From Lysinibacillus boronitolerans JCM 21713 = 10a = NBRC 103108 (GTDB lineage: Bacteria; Bacillota; Bacilli; Bacillales_A; Planococcaceae), in the NCBI RefSeq assembly GCF_000772935.1, contig NZ_JPVR01000081.1, positions 62,001 through 126,000 on the forward strand: a stretch of DNA of 64,000 nt. The letters are read 5' to 3'. Numbering within the stretch: the stretch's first letter is position 1; each line of letters begins with the position of its first letter. The notes beneath the pieces are model-generated. The model was not told where the DNA came from. It did no database searches and saw only the letters and a program-made list of their open reading frames with translations. This document shows, piece after piece, positions 51,579-60,892 of this stretch. The position numbers and the translations under genes were made by a program.

Positions 51579-52328
51579 TTAGCCTAACTGGCGTTTAAAT
51601 TGTTTAATGGCGAAAAAATAAGCGATGACCATGATGCCGATGCACCACATAAGAGCGAGCCAGATATCATTACTAACAGAGCCTTCATATAAGAGAGCAC
51701 GAATCGCATTGACGATTGAGGTAACGGGCTGGTTCTCAGCAAACGCTCGAATAATTTTAGGCATGGTTTCCGTGGGAACAAAGGCTGAACTGATAAAAGG
51801 TAAAAAAATCAGTGGGTATGAGTAGGCTGTTGCCCCCTCCATCGTGCCTGCTGCCAATCCAGGAATGACTGCCAACCATGTCAATGCTAGCGTAAACAGC
51901 CCTAGTATGCCAGCTACCGCGAACCAATCCAAGAGATCCGTGCTAGAACGGAAACCCATCAAGAACGCAACAAGGATAACGACTACAACAGTAAGCGCGT
52001 TGGAAATAAGCGAGGCCAACACATGAGCCCACAATACAGACGAACGCTTGATGGGCATGGTGATAAAACGCGCCATCAGCCCACTCTTTCTATCTGTAAA
52101 CAGCCGCGCGGAAGTGTAAGCGCAGCCCGATGCAATGGCCATCAATAAGATTCCTGGCAATAAATAATTGACGTAGTTGTCTGTGCCTGTCTCTATTGCA
52201 CCACCAAATACGTAGACAAATAGAAGCATCATCATAATTGGTGTAATCGCCACCGTGATTATTGTATCTGGGCTGCGCATAATGTTACGCATTAAACGAC
52301 CTAGCAATACCCATGTTTGACTCTTCAT
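51579..52328 (-). CDS. ABC-2 type transporter permease (DrrB-like)
   Basis: The 249-residue protein has six hydrophobic helices and the ABC-2 pattern LMRNIMRSPDTIITVAITPI, NYLLPGILLMAIASGCAYTS and FLPFISSAFVPTETMP. It lies directly after the ATPase gene, whose stop is adjacent to its ATG. Together they should form an exporter of a lipophilic compound or drug. Confidence 0.88.
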   Translation of the reverse strand: MKSQTWVLLGRLMRNIMRSPDTIITVAITPIMMMLLFVYVFGGAIETGTDNYVNYLLPGILLMAIASGCAYTSARLFTDRKSGLMARFITMPIKRSSVLWAHVLASLISNALTVVVVILVAFLMGFRSSTDLLDWFAVAGILGLFTLALTWLAVIPGLAAGTMEGATAYSYPLIFLPFISSAFVPTETMPKIIRAFAENQPVTSIVNAIRALLYEGSVSNDIWLALMWCIGIMVIAYFFAIKQFKRQLG

Positions 52329-53090
52329 TTATATCTCCTCCTTTTTGCCAATGATGGCGAGGAAAATGTCCTCAAGTGTTGGCTGCTTCTCGATGTACTC
52401 TACTTTCGCTGGTGGAAACATCTCTTTAAGTTCTAGAAGGGTGCCAGTCGTTATAATTTTTCCTTCATGTAGGATGGCAATACGATCCGCCAGTTGTTCG
52501 GCTTCCTCCAGGTACTGGGTCGTTAGCAAGATGGTCGTGCCACCATCCGCAAGCTCCTTGACTGTTTCCCAGACTTCCATTCGTGCTTCAGGATCAAGCC
52601 CTGTCGTTGGTTCGTCTAGAAAAATAACCGCTGGCGACCCAATCATGCTCATGGCAATGTCAAGTCGGCGCCGCATCCCGCCAGAAAAATTGTCTGCCCG
52701 ACGATTGCCTGCATCTGTCAGGCTGAATCTTGCGAGTAGATTGTCTGCGGTTTGAGCGGGATTGGAAACTCCTCGCAATTTAGCAATCATGATCAGATTT
52801 TCCCGCCCTGTGAGCATACCGTCTAAAGTGGCGAACTGCCCTGTTAGGCTGATGCTCTGACGAACATAATCTGGTTGGTGCTGGACATCAAAACCGCAAA
52901 TCCCTACTTTGCCACCATCAGATTTCATCAATGTGGAGAGAATATTGATTATCGTCGTTTTCCCTGCTCCATTTGAGCCTAACAAACCGAAAATTTCACC
53001 ACGCCGCACCTCAAAATCCACGCCCTTTAAAACTTCCTTTTCTTTAAAAGATTTTTTTAACCCTTTTACAGAAATCGTATCTTTGCTCAT
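52329..53090 (-). CDS. ABC transporter ATP-binding protein (DrrA-like)
   Basis: The 253-residue protein has Walker A GLLGSNGAGKTTIINIL, signature NFSGGMRRRLDIAM, Walker B AVIFLDEPTTGLDPEAR and the switch His region LTTQYLEEAEQLADR. The C-terminal tail of the DrrA type is short. It is the first gene of the exporter operon, downstream of DUF1048 and PadR genes on the same strand. Confidence 0.9.
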   Translation of the reverse strand: MSKDTISVKGLKKSFKEKEVLKGVDFEVRRGEIFGLLGSNGAGKTTIINILSTLMKSDGGKVGICGFDVQHQPDYVRQSISLTGQFATLDGMLTGRENLIMIAKLRGVSNPAQTADNLLARFSLTDAGNRRADNFSGGMRRRLDIAMSMIGSPAVIFLDEPTTGLDPEARMEVWETVKELADGGTTILLTTQYLEEAEQLADRIAILHEGKIITTGTLLELKEMFPPAKVEYIEKQPTLEDIFLAIIGKKEEI

Positions 53091-53155
53091 CCTATTTCCT
53101 CCCTTTTTTCGCAGAGTAGATTGCCCTTCCTTAACTACTCAGTCTGACTGATAAT

Positions 53156-53172
53156 CTGTATAACTTAGTACC
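53156..53172. promoter_or_regulatory. Copy 1 of a motif shared by the PadR and ABC promoters
   Basis: CTGTATAACTTAGTACC lies between the DUF1048 gene and the ABC ATPase gene. Nearly the same motif lies upstream of the padR gene (53994-54010). Confidence 0.55.
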
Positions 53173-53243
53173 ATTTGAAATTAAAACTGAATAGCGAAGG
53201 CAACAATGAACAAGTAGCTATTCAGTCGGTATTACTGACCCAT

Positions 53244-53585
53244 TTATTTTTTTCCTAATCGATTCAAAATGCTTTGGTTTAAATCTTCACGATACTTGGC
53301 GATATAGGTTTTTGCGTTTGCCACTAGCTCATCAGCAAAAGACGCTACATCTTCGCCAGTGATTTCCAGCACTTTCCTGCCTTCTGCTGCCCCAGCCTCG
53401 AACAACTCGATCAATTCATATTGCATATGCAGCATATCCATCCCATTACCCACTGTGAAATTCCACATGTAGTTTTGAATTTTTTTAAACACAAATTGGT
53501 AATCCTCTGGTAGTTGTTCGACCCGTGCCATCATCATCTTGTACTCTTTTTTATCACCCATCATTTTTTTGAACAATTCGATCAC
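53244..53585 (-). CDS. DUF1048-family protein
   Basis: The 113-residue helical protein has the family pattern PEDYQFVFKKIQNYMWN and GEDVASFADELVANAKTYI. DUF1048 genes often sit between PadR regulators and ABC exporters, as here; the function is unknown. Confidence 0.8.
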   Translation of the reverse strand: MIELFKKMMGDKKEYKMMMARVEQLPEDYQFVFKKIQNYMWNFTVGNGMDMLHMQYELIELFEAGAAEGRKVLEITGEDVASFADELVANAKTYIAKYREDLNQSILNRLGKK

Positions 53586-53641
53586 GTTATTTTCCTCCTT
53601 TGTATTATCAAGCTAAAGATCAGACGCATTATCATATGAAA

Positions 53642-53962
53642 CTAAAAAGACTTTAGAGCATTGATTTTTGACGAGATAAAATCCCACTTTTCCCAAAATA
53701 ATTTTAGTTCGTCACGTCCAGCCTCATTAAGTGAGTAAAACTTGCGGGGCGGTCCCATATCTGATGGTTTCTTTTGAATATTCACCAGTTTTTTTTTCTC
53801 TAAACGCACGAGGATGGTGTAGACCGTCCCTTCCACGACCTCAGTGAACCCTAACTCGTTCAGGCGTCGGGTAATTTCGTATCCATAGGTTTCATGACGG
53901 CTAATGATTTCCATTACGCAGCCTTCCAGGGACCCCTTCAGCATCTCTGTTAAATTTTCCAT
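53642..53962 (-). CDS. PadR-family transcriptional regulator
   Basis: The 106-residue protein has the PadR fold (LKGSLEGCVMEIISRHETYG, VEGTVYTILVRLEKKKLVN, GPPRKFYSLNEAG). I start at the ATG at 53962 with AGGTGG upstream. It heads a gene set with DUF1048 and the DrrAB-like exporter and probably represses both transcription units through the shared motif. Confidence 0.87.
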   Translation of the reverse strand: MENLTEMLKGSLEGCVMEIISRHETYGYEITRRLNELGFTEVVEGTVYTILVRLEKKKLVNIQKKPSDMGPPRKFYSLNEAGRDELKLFWEKWDFISSKINALKSF

Positions 53963-53993
53963 ATGCAGAACCACCTCTATTTGCTTTACTATT

Positions 53994-54010
53994 CTGTACA
54001 ACTTAGTACT
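53994..54010. promoter_or_regulatory. Copy 2 of the shared PadR/ABC motif
   Basis: CTGTACAACTTAGTACT lies just upstream of the padR gene and differs from copy 1 at two positions. TGTACAACTTAGTACT is itself an imperfect palindrome. Confidence 0.55.
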
Positions 54011-54316
54011 TAGGTAAAATTTTTTCGCTTTCGAGAAGCTATTAAGTATTACTTATTACAACTATATAGTAACACCGAGTAGTTAGGGTGTCAATTACTT
54101 TCTTATAAATTTTTTGATGCCACTATTCAAGAAAGAAAAAAGAGCTGCTTATGCAACTCCATGTTCTTTCATTAAGTTTTCACATTCTTATGAAGCGACT
54201 GTACTTATCCATATCAGGTGAGCCATTTATTTACGTTCAATATCCTATCCCATGTGAGTGTAGATTTAAGGAATTTGACTGTCTTAACCTTTTTAACTAT
54301 TTACCTTCTCATAGGC
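54011..54316. other. Intergenic stretch without a recognisable gene
   Basis: The frame at 54151-54336 has no ribosome site and a composition unlike a protein. I see nothing else. Confidence 0.45.
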
Positions 54317-54353
54317 AAAGATGGTGTGAAATCTAGGACACCATCTTCTGTTT
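54317..54353. terminator. Terminator beside the HAD phosphatase gene
   Basis: AGATGGTGT pairs with ACACCATCT around a ten-base loop; TCTGTTTTTC follows on the plus strand. Confidence 0.65.
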
Positions 54354-54359
54354 TTCATG

Positions 54360-54983
54360 CTACTTAACAATTGTTAAAATATCCTTTGGCTCATAGAAAA
54401 CGTAATCTGCCTCCTCAAAGCCAATGGTGGATTTGGCTCCCCAATGGGCAAGGGCAAATTTGGTGCCTGCTTGCTTTGCGCATTGGAAATCATAGATAGA
54501 ATCACCAATATAGATGGCCTCTTCTGGTGCTATCTGTAATGCGTCCAGACATTTTAACAGTGGCTCTGGATGTGGTTTATGCTTTGCCGTATCACTGGCA
54601 CTTACAATATGGTGGAAATACTCACTTAACCCAAACGGCTCAAACTCATCCACTACCTCTTGCGCTGTTTTAGAAGTGACAATACCTAATTGTAGCGGCT
54701 TTGCTGCAAGGTGCTGAATAACTTCCTCTAGACTTTCGAAAACAGCCACTTCATGTGAAAAATCCAGCACAGCCGCAGACCATTTCTGATGCACAGCCTC
54801 TATGTCATCCACGTTGAGCCTCTGCAACGCATCTTTTCCTGGGATGCCTAAAGCAAATCGTAGCGTCTCAAACGGATAGTCTATTTTTGTTTCTTCTCGT
54901 AAGGTTCTTTGCAAAGACTGTAAAATCGCTTTCTCCGTATCCAAAATCGTTCCATCTACATCAAATATAATCGCTTTTAACAT
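54360..54983 (-). CDS. HAD-family hydrolase (phosphoglycolate phosphatase-like)
   Basis: The 207-residue protein has motif I IIFDVDGTILDTE, motif II in LGIVTSKT, the Lys of motif III in AKHKPHPEPL and motif IV YIGDSIYD. It has the cap typical of subfamily I. It probably dephosphorylates a small sugar or nucleotide phosphate. Confidence 0.87.
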   Translation of the reverse strand: MLKAIIFDVDGTILDTEKAILQSLQRTLREETKIDYPFETLRFALGIPGKDALQRLNVDDIEAVHQKWSAAVLDFSHEVAVFESLEEVIQHLAAKPLQLGIVTSKTAQEVVDEFEPFGLSEYFHHIVSASDTAKHKPHPEPLLKCLDALQIAPEEAIYIGDSIYDFQCAKQAGTKFALAHWGAKSTIGFEEADYVFYEPKDILTIVK

Positions 54984-54997
54984 GTATACCCTCCTAG

Positions 54998-55393
54998 TTA
55001 AAGCACGTTATTTACATATGTGCATAATTGCTGATACATTTCCTCTTCATAATCCTTCTGGCCTCTTATAAATTTCTCCTTTAAATTATAAAAACATATT
55101 TCAAGATATTCCTGATTATGATGCTGTTGAAAGGGTTTCCTATCCTTTACTGGACCTAAATCCTTAAAGTAGTGATTCTTTTTTTCGTAGGTTCGAATTT
55201 GATAGCCCCGCTTCTTCATTTCAGCCATGACTTTTTCTGTATACAAATATAAGTCTTCTTTCGGGTATTCGTATATATAATTAATCAAAATATGCTGATC
55301 CTCTTTCGCAAATATGCTATTTAGCTCTCTCCACTGTGACAGTAGTTGTCCTTTTGGTAGATACGCTATTACATCTATGTGCCATAACCTCAT
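54998..55393 (-). CDS. Pyrimidine dimer DNA glycosylase-like protein (TIGR02328 type)
   Basis: The 131-residue protein starts MRLWHIDVIAYLPKGQLLSQ and has WRELNSI, the opening typical of the T4 endonuclease V/TIGR02328 group (MRLWH..LIPYLP..QLL.QWRE). The N-terminal catalytic position after Met is Arg in this group, so DNA glycosylase activity is not certain. It lies 14 nt upstream of the HAD gene on the same strand. Confidence 0.7.
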   Translation of the reverse strand: MRLWHIDVIAYLPKGQLLSQWRELNSIFAKEDQHILINYIYEYPKEDLYLYTEKVMAEMKKRGYQIRTYEKKNHYFKDLGPVKDRKPFQQHHNQEYLEICFYNLKEKFIRGQKDYEEEMYQQLCTYVNNVL

Positions 55394-55471
55394 GTGCCTT
55401 CCCCTTTCTATTCATCAACCATTAATGTAAAATATTACTTACTATGATGCTATAACTGACGGAGGGATAGT

Positions 55472-55933
55472 ATGGAAATCAAAACTGCAACGCTCGATGA
55501 AATTCCACAAATTGAGCGTTTATACCAAGAGCTTTTTTTAGAGATGTCGATTCTTCAACCTAAATATATCAAACCTGCCAAACAAGATGCCAACTTTATC
55601 AGGTTTACGATTATTGAAGAGGATTCAGATATTTTAATCGCAACATTCGAGAACGAAGTAGTAGGCTTTTTGCTTATTAAAGAAACGACGACCCCACCCT
55701 ATACTTGCTTGGTTGAGCACAAATATGCTTTTATTGTGGATGTAATCGTTGGTAAACATTATCAAAATAAAGGAATTGGTTCTGCTTTATTAGATGAAGC
55801 GAAAAAATGGGCAGCCTATCGTCACTTGGACTATTTGGAGTTAAATGTATTGACTGAAAATAAAGGTGCTAAATCCTTATATGAAAAACACGGGTTCAAG
55901 GATACGAACCAGACAATGCGCTTAGAATTTTAA
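55472..55933 (+). CDS. GNAT-family N-acetyltransferase
   Basis: The 153-residue protein has the acetyl-CoA loop in VIVGKHYQNKGIGSALLDEA followed by KKWA and a C-terminal YLELNVLTENKGAKSLYEKH. GGAGGG precedes the ATG. The acceptor substrate is unknown. Confidence 0.87.
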   Translation: MEIKTATLDEIPQIERLYQELFLEMSILQPKYIKPAKQDANFIRFTIIEEDSDILIATFENEVVGFLLIKETTTPPYTCLVEHKYAFIVDVIVGKHYQNKGIGSALLDEAKKWAAYRHLDYLELNVLTENKGAKSLYEKHGFKDTNQTMRLEF

Positions 55934-55960
55934 GTATGTGATGAGAAAGAAGGGATTTCA

Positions 55961-56074
55961 ATGGAAGAAATGAAAACCGTACAAAAGAAAGCAAACCTCG
56001 TAGTGCCTGTCTTTATTGGCATGGGATTAGGTGCGTTTATTGGATTACTTGCCTATGTAAAAGATTGGCTATAA
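55961..56074 (+). CDS. 37-residue membrane peptide
   Basis: AGAAGGGATTTCA precedes the ATG. The product has a basic N-terminus and one helix (VPVFIGMGLGAFIGLLAYV). It lies 27 nt after the GNAT gene and is followed by a terminator, so it is probably cotranscribed with it. Confidence 0.6.
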   Translation: MEEMKTVQKKANLVVPVFIGMGLGAFIGLLAYVKDWL

Positions 56075-56079
56075 AGAAA

Positions 56080-56117
56080 AGTAGACAAAGCCCCTCAAAC
56101 TGCTTTGTCTATTTTTC
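56080..56117. terminator. Bidirectional terminator between convergent genes
   Basis: TAGACAAAGC pairs with GCTTTGTCTA around a ten-base loop, followed by TTTTT. Confidence 0.88.
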
Positions 56118-56121
56118 AACA

Positions 56122-57894
56122 CTATATTAATTTACTTTCTTTCAGTAAATCATAAATGATTGTATCCTTTGTTTTATGAATACCCAATTTACCGATTTGC
56201 TTTAAAATAAATGGTGCATCAATATCTGTTAGTTTTTTACCATCCAGTAAACGAGCCGTTGATGCTAATAATGTGCGAACATCAAAGGCAGATGCAAATA
56301 CCTCTGGCACGCCTCGGTCAATATTTAATAGTTGATAGACTGCCTCCATCGCCGTTCTTACGGAATATTCCGTAGTAAAGACAGTATCTCTTGCTGTTTC
56401 ACTGAAGTTGCCAATAAAGGCTAAATTAGTAGACCCTTCTGGCACAACAAGTGGACGATCCCCTATTGCTCTTGGCATGAAATAAGAGGTGATGTATGGC
56501 ATATAGCATGGAATCGTATTGCAAGAATTTTGGGCAATGTCTGGAATTTCATCCACTGGTACACCCATATGGTATAACCACTCTTGGGCAATCTCAATGC
56601 CTGTACATTCCGTAATACTTTTCTTAATAAAATCACCTGGCTTGTTTGATAGTAAGCCATAAATCCAAACAACTAATTGGTCCTTTGGTTGATTTTTAAA
56701 GTGAGGTTGTCGGTTCAATGTATAGCTTAGCATCCAATTAGAATCGGTAGCTGTGACAATCCCTCCTGTTACGACCTTACCAGCGTATGGGTCCCTTTTA
56801 CTGATTTTTTCAATATATGGAGCCACTCGATCATCTAATGTTGTAAGGGTAGCTGAAACAAACCAGCTTTCCTCTGGCAGATTATCGCAGAACTTTTCTG
56901 GTCGACCAAACTCTTCACCTTGGGCAGCGATATTTTTCCACAGGGACCAGCTGCCACCTAAATCTTTATTGATAGGGGCTGGCGTATTATTATCCCCGTA
57001 TGTTGTACTTTCTGTAATACTACCATTTGTCACAAACACTAACTCATTTTCTGTTAGTTCAATATTCTTTTTCACACCATCTTTTCGTAACACCAATGTA
57101 TGAGCTACTTTTTTGTCTCCTACCCTATCAACTAAAACATTTTCGACAACCGTATTATATTGGAAATCAACATCATGACCTTCTAAGTATTTAATCATTG
57201 GCAGCACGAGCGATTCATACTGATTATACTTTGTAAATTTCAAGGCCGATAAATCTGGTAATCCGCCAATATGATGAATGAAGCGCATAATATAACGACG
57301 CATTTCCATCGCAGAATGCCATTTTTCAAACGCAAACATCGTGGACCAATAGAGCCAAAAGTTCGATTCAAAAAATTCATCTGAGAAAACATCTGTGATT
57401 TTTTTATCCTCTAATTTTTCCTCAGGCGTAAAGAATAATTTAATCATTTCTTCTGAGGATTGATCTGATAAGGTAAACTTGCCATCATCCTCTAGTCTTT
57501 GGCCTCTATCCTTCATTAATCGACATTTTGAATAATTAGGATCCTCTTTATTGAGCCAGTAAAATTCATCTAAAACCGATGCATTGTCTACTTCTAATGA
57601 AGGAATGGAACGGAATAAATCCCATAAGCATTCAAAATGATCTTCCATTTCTCGTCCGCCGCGAATAATAAACCCTCTCGTCGGATTAAGTATGCCATCA
57701 AGACTTCCTCCTGAAATATCTAGCTCTTCAAGAATATGAATGTTCTCACCTTTCATTTGGCCATCACGAATTAAAAAACATGCTGCTGAAAGCGAGGCTA
57801 GACCCGAGCCAATCAGATAAGCAGATTTTCCATCGACTCCCTCAGGTTTTTTCGGACGTGCAAAAGCTTCATAGTTACCATTGCTGTAATACAT
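56122..57894 (-). CDS. ohyA: Oleate hydratase
   Basis: The 590-residue flavoprotein has the FAD-binding [20 protein letters not shown], the conserved loop [20 protein letters not shown] with the catalytic Glu, and [19 protein letters not shown] near the end. It hydrates the cis-9 double bond of oleic acid to 10-hydroxystearate, a detoxification of unsaturated fatty acids. It stands alone; no regulator is adjacent. Confidence 0.93.
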   Translation of the reverse strand: MYYSNGNYEAFARPKKPEGVDGKSAYLIGSGLASLSAACFLIRDGQMKGENIHILEELDISGGSLDGILNPTRGFIIRGGREMEDHFECLWDLFRSIPSLEVDNASVLDEFYWLNKEDPNYSKCRLMKDRGQRLEDDGKFTLSDQSSEEMIKLFFTPEEKLEDKKITDVFSDEFFESNFWLYWSTMFAFEKWHSAMEMRRYIMRFIHHIGGLPDLSALKFTKYNQYESLVLPMIKYLEGHDVDFQYNTVVENVLVDRVGDKKVAHTLVLRKDGVKKNIELTENELVFVTNGSITESTTYGDNNTPAPINKDLGGSWSLWKNIAAQGEEFGRPEKFCDNLPEESWFVSATLTTLDDRVAPYIEKISKRDPYAGKVVTGGIVTATDSNWMLSYTLNRQPHFKNQPKDQLVVWIYGLLSNKPGDFIKKSITECTGIEIAQEWLYHMGVPVDEIPDIAQNSCNTIPCYMPYITSYFMPRAIGDRPLVVPEGSTNLAFIGNFSETARDTVFTTEYSVRTAMEAVYQLLNIDRGVPEVFASAFDVRTLLASTARLLDGKKLTDIDAPFILKQIGKLGIHKTKDTIIYDLLKESKLI

Positions 57895-58265
57895 ATTACC
57901 GCCTCCTGATTTATTATTCTAATATAGAATAACATAGACTATCGACAAAATGGTAAAATGAACTAATAATTAACAAAAAATTCAAACCCCATAATTGTTC
58001 ATTAATTTATCCAGCCTTCTCATTGGACATAGCAAGTATTTGTATTTTTATAAAAGAGAATCAAACAGTAAATAATTGTAACACCCCCTTGAATTCTGCC
58101 TTAAAAAGGAAAAATAGATCCAGTATGTCGTTACTAGATTTGCATAATTATTATCTTAATAAATCTTTTTTACCTTTATTCAATATGTTATTATTAACAT
58201 ATATTATATAAATATGGTATTTTTAGTAACACTTCCAGCATAGTGATAAGGAGAGAGGTATTCAT
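57895..58265. other. Divergent intergenic stretch
   Basis: It separates oleate hydratase from the HXXEE protein. I see only AT-rich sequence with the two divergent upstream regions and no gene or clear hairpin. Confidence 0.5.
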
Positions 58266-58799
58266 ATGGAATGGTTGAATGTTCAAACACTTATTTGGTT
58301 GTTTCCTATTTTATTTATTATCCATGATTTTGAAGAAATTATTATGATAGAGAAATGGTTACATCATAATCGTCATAAGCTGTATGAAAGATTACCCCAA
58401 AAAATAGCTGATAAAGTGGTAAAACAATTTTCAATGACCACAGCCCAATTTGCTGTTGCCGTATTATTTATCTTTTTGTTTGTCAGTCTCTCTACCATTC
58501 TGGCTAACTACTATTTCCTAAACGGAGTCGCTTTTACTCTCTATTTTTTCACATCTGTCACACTTGTTTTCTTTATCCATGCTTTTACCCATATTGGACA
58601 ATCGCTATTATTTCGTTCTATCACACCAGGTGCTATCACATCAGCCATCATCATTATCCCTTATAGTATTATTTTATTTAAATCTTTGTTTTCTAGTGGC
58701 ATCCTTACTTGGCATATCGTGTTGATAAGCCTCCCTTTTGGCATACTATTTTTCCCCATTGTCTTTACTGCGCATTGGCTAGGAAAAAGAGTGATATAG
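58266..58799 (+). CDS. HXXEE-motif membrane protein
   Basis: The 177-residue protein has about five helices and the name-giving motif in FIIHDFEEIIMIEKW near residue 20, plus a second His-rich helix (FFIHAFTHIGQSLLF). HXXEE proteins are thought to be membrane metal-binding proteins of unknown role. Confidence 0.8.
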   Translation: MEWLNVQTLIWLFPILFIIHDFEEIIMIEKWLHHNRHKLYERLPQKIADKVVKQFSMTTAQFAVAVLFIFLFVSLSTILANYYFLNGVAFTLYFFTSVTLVFFIHAFTHIGQSLLFRSITPGAITSAIIIIPYSIILFKSLFSSGILTWHIVLISLPFGILFFPIVFTAHWLGKRVI

Positions 58800-58836
58800 C
58801 TACATGTTCATGAAAAGATAGAAAGGAGGCAGGAGA

Positions 58837-59028
58837 GTGGCAAAAACTCCGATTTATTTAAAGTTGATGATTGCTATTGGGATGGTTATTATCCTAGCTT
58901 CGTTGTACTTTTTAAAAGACCATCCTTATTATTTATGGATTAGGTGGACAGGTAATATTTTATTGATCGTAGGCATTGTAGGGATTCCGTTTACTAAAGA
59001 AACCGATAAAAAACATGTAAATTCTTAG
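58837..59028 (+). CDS. Small two-helix membrane protein
   Basis: The 63-residue product starts at a GTG behind AAAGGAGGCAGGAGA. It has two helices (LMIAIGMVIILASLYFL and GNILLIVGIVGIPF). It follows the HXXEE gene by 37 nt and shares its orientation; a terminator follows. Confidence 0.6.
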   Translation: MAKTPIYLKLMIAIGMVIILASLYFLKDHPYYLWIRWTGNILLIVGIVGIPFTKETDKKHVNS

Positions 59029-59054
59029 CAGGAGTAAATCTTCTGCTTTTTTTT
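59027..59054 (+). terminator. Terminator of the HXXEE operon
   Basis: AGCAG pairs with CTGCT around an 11-base loop, followed by eight T. Confidence 0.75.
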
Positions 59055-59118
59055 GCGGTAGATTTACCTACGATTATAATAAAAGTGATAAAATCAGATA
59101 AAAAAAGAAGGTCTTTGT

Positions 59119-60069
59119 ATGTTAGAAAAACTGAATGTATTTCTCCAAAAATACATTGCAATCCTGACACCATTAAGTTTAATTGTAGGTGTATTCTTAG
59201 AAAGCATTGGACATCATTTATTATTCCTTGTCTCCTGGCTATTTGCCTTCATGACATTCTCAGGAAGCTTAAATATGAAATTTAAAGATGTAAAAATTTT
59301 CATGAAGCATCCAGTTCTCATTTTATTCTCCATCCTTTTTCTTCATCTTTTGATGCCTTTATGGGCTTATTTCTTATCCACCGTTTTGTTCGATGACCAT
59401 TTGTTGACTATTGGTTTTGTCTTAGCGGTTGCACTTCCAACAGGCGTAACGAGTGTTATTTGGATCAATATTTGCAAAGGGAACTTACCATTAGGCTTAT
59501 CGATTATTTTAATTGATACGCTCCTTTCTCCCATCATCCTCCCCTTCATCCTCTATATCGTTTCGGGTGAAAAAATTGAGTTGGATGTGGCATCCCTGAT
59601 TCTGAATTTACTATGGATGATTGTCTTACCCACGATTTTAGGTATCTTAGTGAATGAACTTTCGAAAGGAGCCCTCCCCCAAAAAATCGGTAAAAAACTT
59701 GCTCCTTTTTCAAAGCTATGTTTATTTGCGGTCATATTGATTAATAGTAGTGCCATTGCTCCCTACTTAAAGGATATCAACATGCATCTCTTCTTCGTGG
59801 TGCTTTTAGTGTTCTTACTTGCAGTCTCAGGCTATCTATTTGCTTACCTCATTGGTCGATATCTGTTAAAAGACGGTCCACAAATGGCAACCTTTGTTTT
59901 TACTGGTGGCATGAGAAATATTGCTGTCGGTGTCATCGTGGCCACAACGTACTTTCCAGGTAAAGTCGCCATGCCTGTTGTGTTCGGTATGCTGTTTCAA
60001 CAGGTACTAGCCTCCGTTTTTAGTAAGATGGTGAATCCGTTGTATAAACCAGATAAGAGCACCGTATAG
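59119..60069 (+). CDS. Bile acid:sodium symporter-family transporter
   Basis: The 316-residue protein has ten hydrophobic helices and the BASS features AVALPTGVTSVIWI and FTGGMRNIAVGVIVATTYFP, which line the substrate site. Bacterial members carry organic anions or pantoate-like compounds; the substrate is unknown. AGAAGG precedes the ATG. Confidence 0.85.
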   Translation: MLEKLNVFLQKYIAILTPLSLIVGVFLESIGHHLLFLVSWLFAFMTFSGSLNMKFKDVKIFMKHPVLILFSILFLHLLMPLWAYFLSTVLFDDHLLTIGFVLAVALPTGVTSVIWINICKGNLPLGLSIILIDTLLSPIILPFILYIVSGEKIELDVASLILNLLWMIVLPTILGILVNELSKGALPQKIGKKLAPFSKLCLFAVILINSSAIAPYLKDINMHLFFVVLLVFLLAVSGYLFAYLIGRYLLKDGPQMATFVFTGGMRNIAVGVIVATTYFPGKVAMPVVFGMLFQQVLASVFSKMVNPLYKPDKSTV

Positions 60070-60144
60070 ACGGTGTTCTTATTTTAGGTTTGCACTTATA
60101 CTAAATAGGAGAAGCTTTTATTTATATTTGAAGGGTGTGCTAAT

Positions 60145-60792
60145 ATGTCATACAATTTCCAACTTACCTCACCAAAAATACCTCCAAATCTTGACAAGGC
60201 AAATTTTCAGGATATTTTTTATGAGGAGGAACCCTATTTAACAAATTGCATGATTACGGATACGGTCATTGCTCACGAGGATATTGAACGATTAATCGTT
60301 TCGAATGTTATCTTTAAAAATGTCACATTCATCGATTGTACCTTTCCAAAAATTGATTTAACGGACGTTATTTTTGAAAACTGCGATTTATCTAACGCTA
60401 ACTTAAGAGAAGGGATCATTCATCGAGTGGCCTTTAAAAATTGTAAATTATTAGGGTTGAATTTAACTGAAGCAAACCTCGGTAATGTTTCATTTGAACA
60501 TTGTCTTGCAAACTTATGCAATTTCCCGGAAGTGCGCTTTAAACAAGTGCTATTTGATAGCACCTCCCTGCAAGGTGCGAATTTTTATGATTGTTTACTT
60601 AATAAGGTGGCGTTTCAGGAAAGCGATCTAAATGATGTGGATTTCTCCCAAACCTCCTTAAAAGGAATAGACATCAGTACATGTAAATTTAAAAGACTTC
60701 AAGTAACCCCAGAAAGTTTAAATGGGTGTGAAGTCTCTACTGAACAAGCCATAGGTTTTGCTTCATTACTAGGATTGAAGGTTAAATACTAG
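60145..60792 (+). CDS. Qnr-like pentapeptide repeat protein
   Basis: The 215-residue protein contains many A(D/N)LXX-type repeats forming a right-handed beta-helix (VIFENCDLSNANLREGI, LTEANLGNVSFEHC, TSLQGANFYDCLL). The C-terminal part, LQVTPESLNGCEVSTEQAIG with FASLLGLKV, is like the ends of Qnr and AlbG/MfpA proteins that mimic DNA and protect gyrase. Length is also that of Qnr. A role in quinolone or toxin protection is inferred, not shown. Confidence 0.75.
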   Translation: MSYNFQLTSPKIPPNLDKANFQDIFYEEEPYLTNCMITDTVIAHEDIERLIVSNVIFKNVTFIDCTFPKIDLTDVIFENCDLSNANLREGIIHRVAFKNCKLLGLNLTEANLGNVSFEHCLANLCNFPEVRFKQVLFDSTSLQGANFYDCLLNKVAFQESDLNDVDFSQTSLKGIDISTCKFKRLQVTPESLNGCEVSTEQAIGFASLLGLKVKY

Positions 60793-60892
60793 TTTAAGGT
60801 TTAAAAGTTCAAGAAAAATATGAAGCGCTTATCCATATTCACGGATAGCGCTCAATTGTTGCAATTTATAAATCTTCTATTATATCGTCTTT

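Noticed and set aside
54151..54336. Plus-strand frame of 61 codons
   Set aside because: It has no ribosome site, runs into a terminator hairpin and has a composition unlike a protein.
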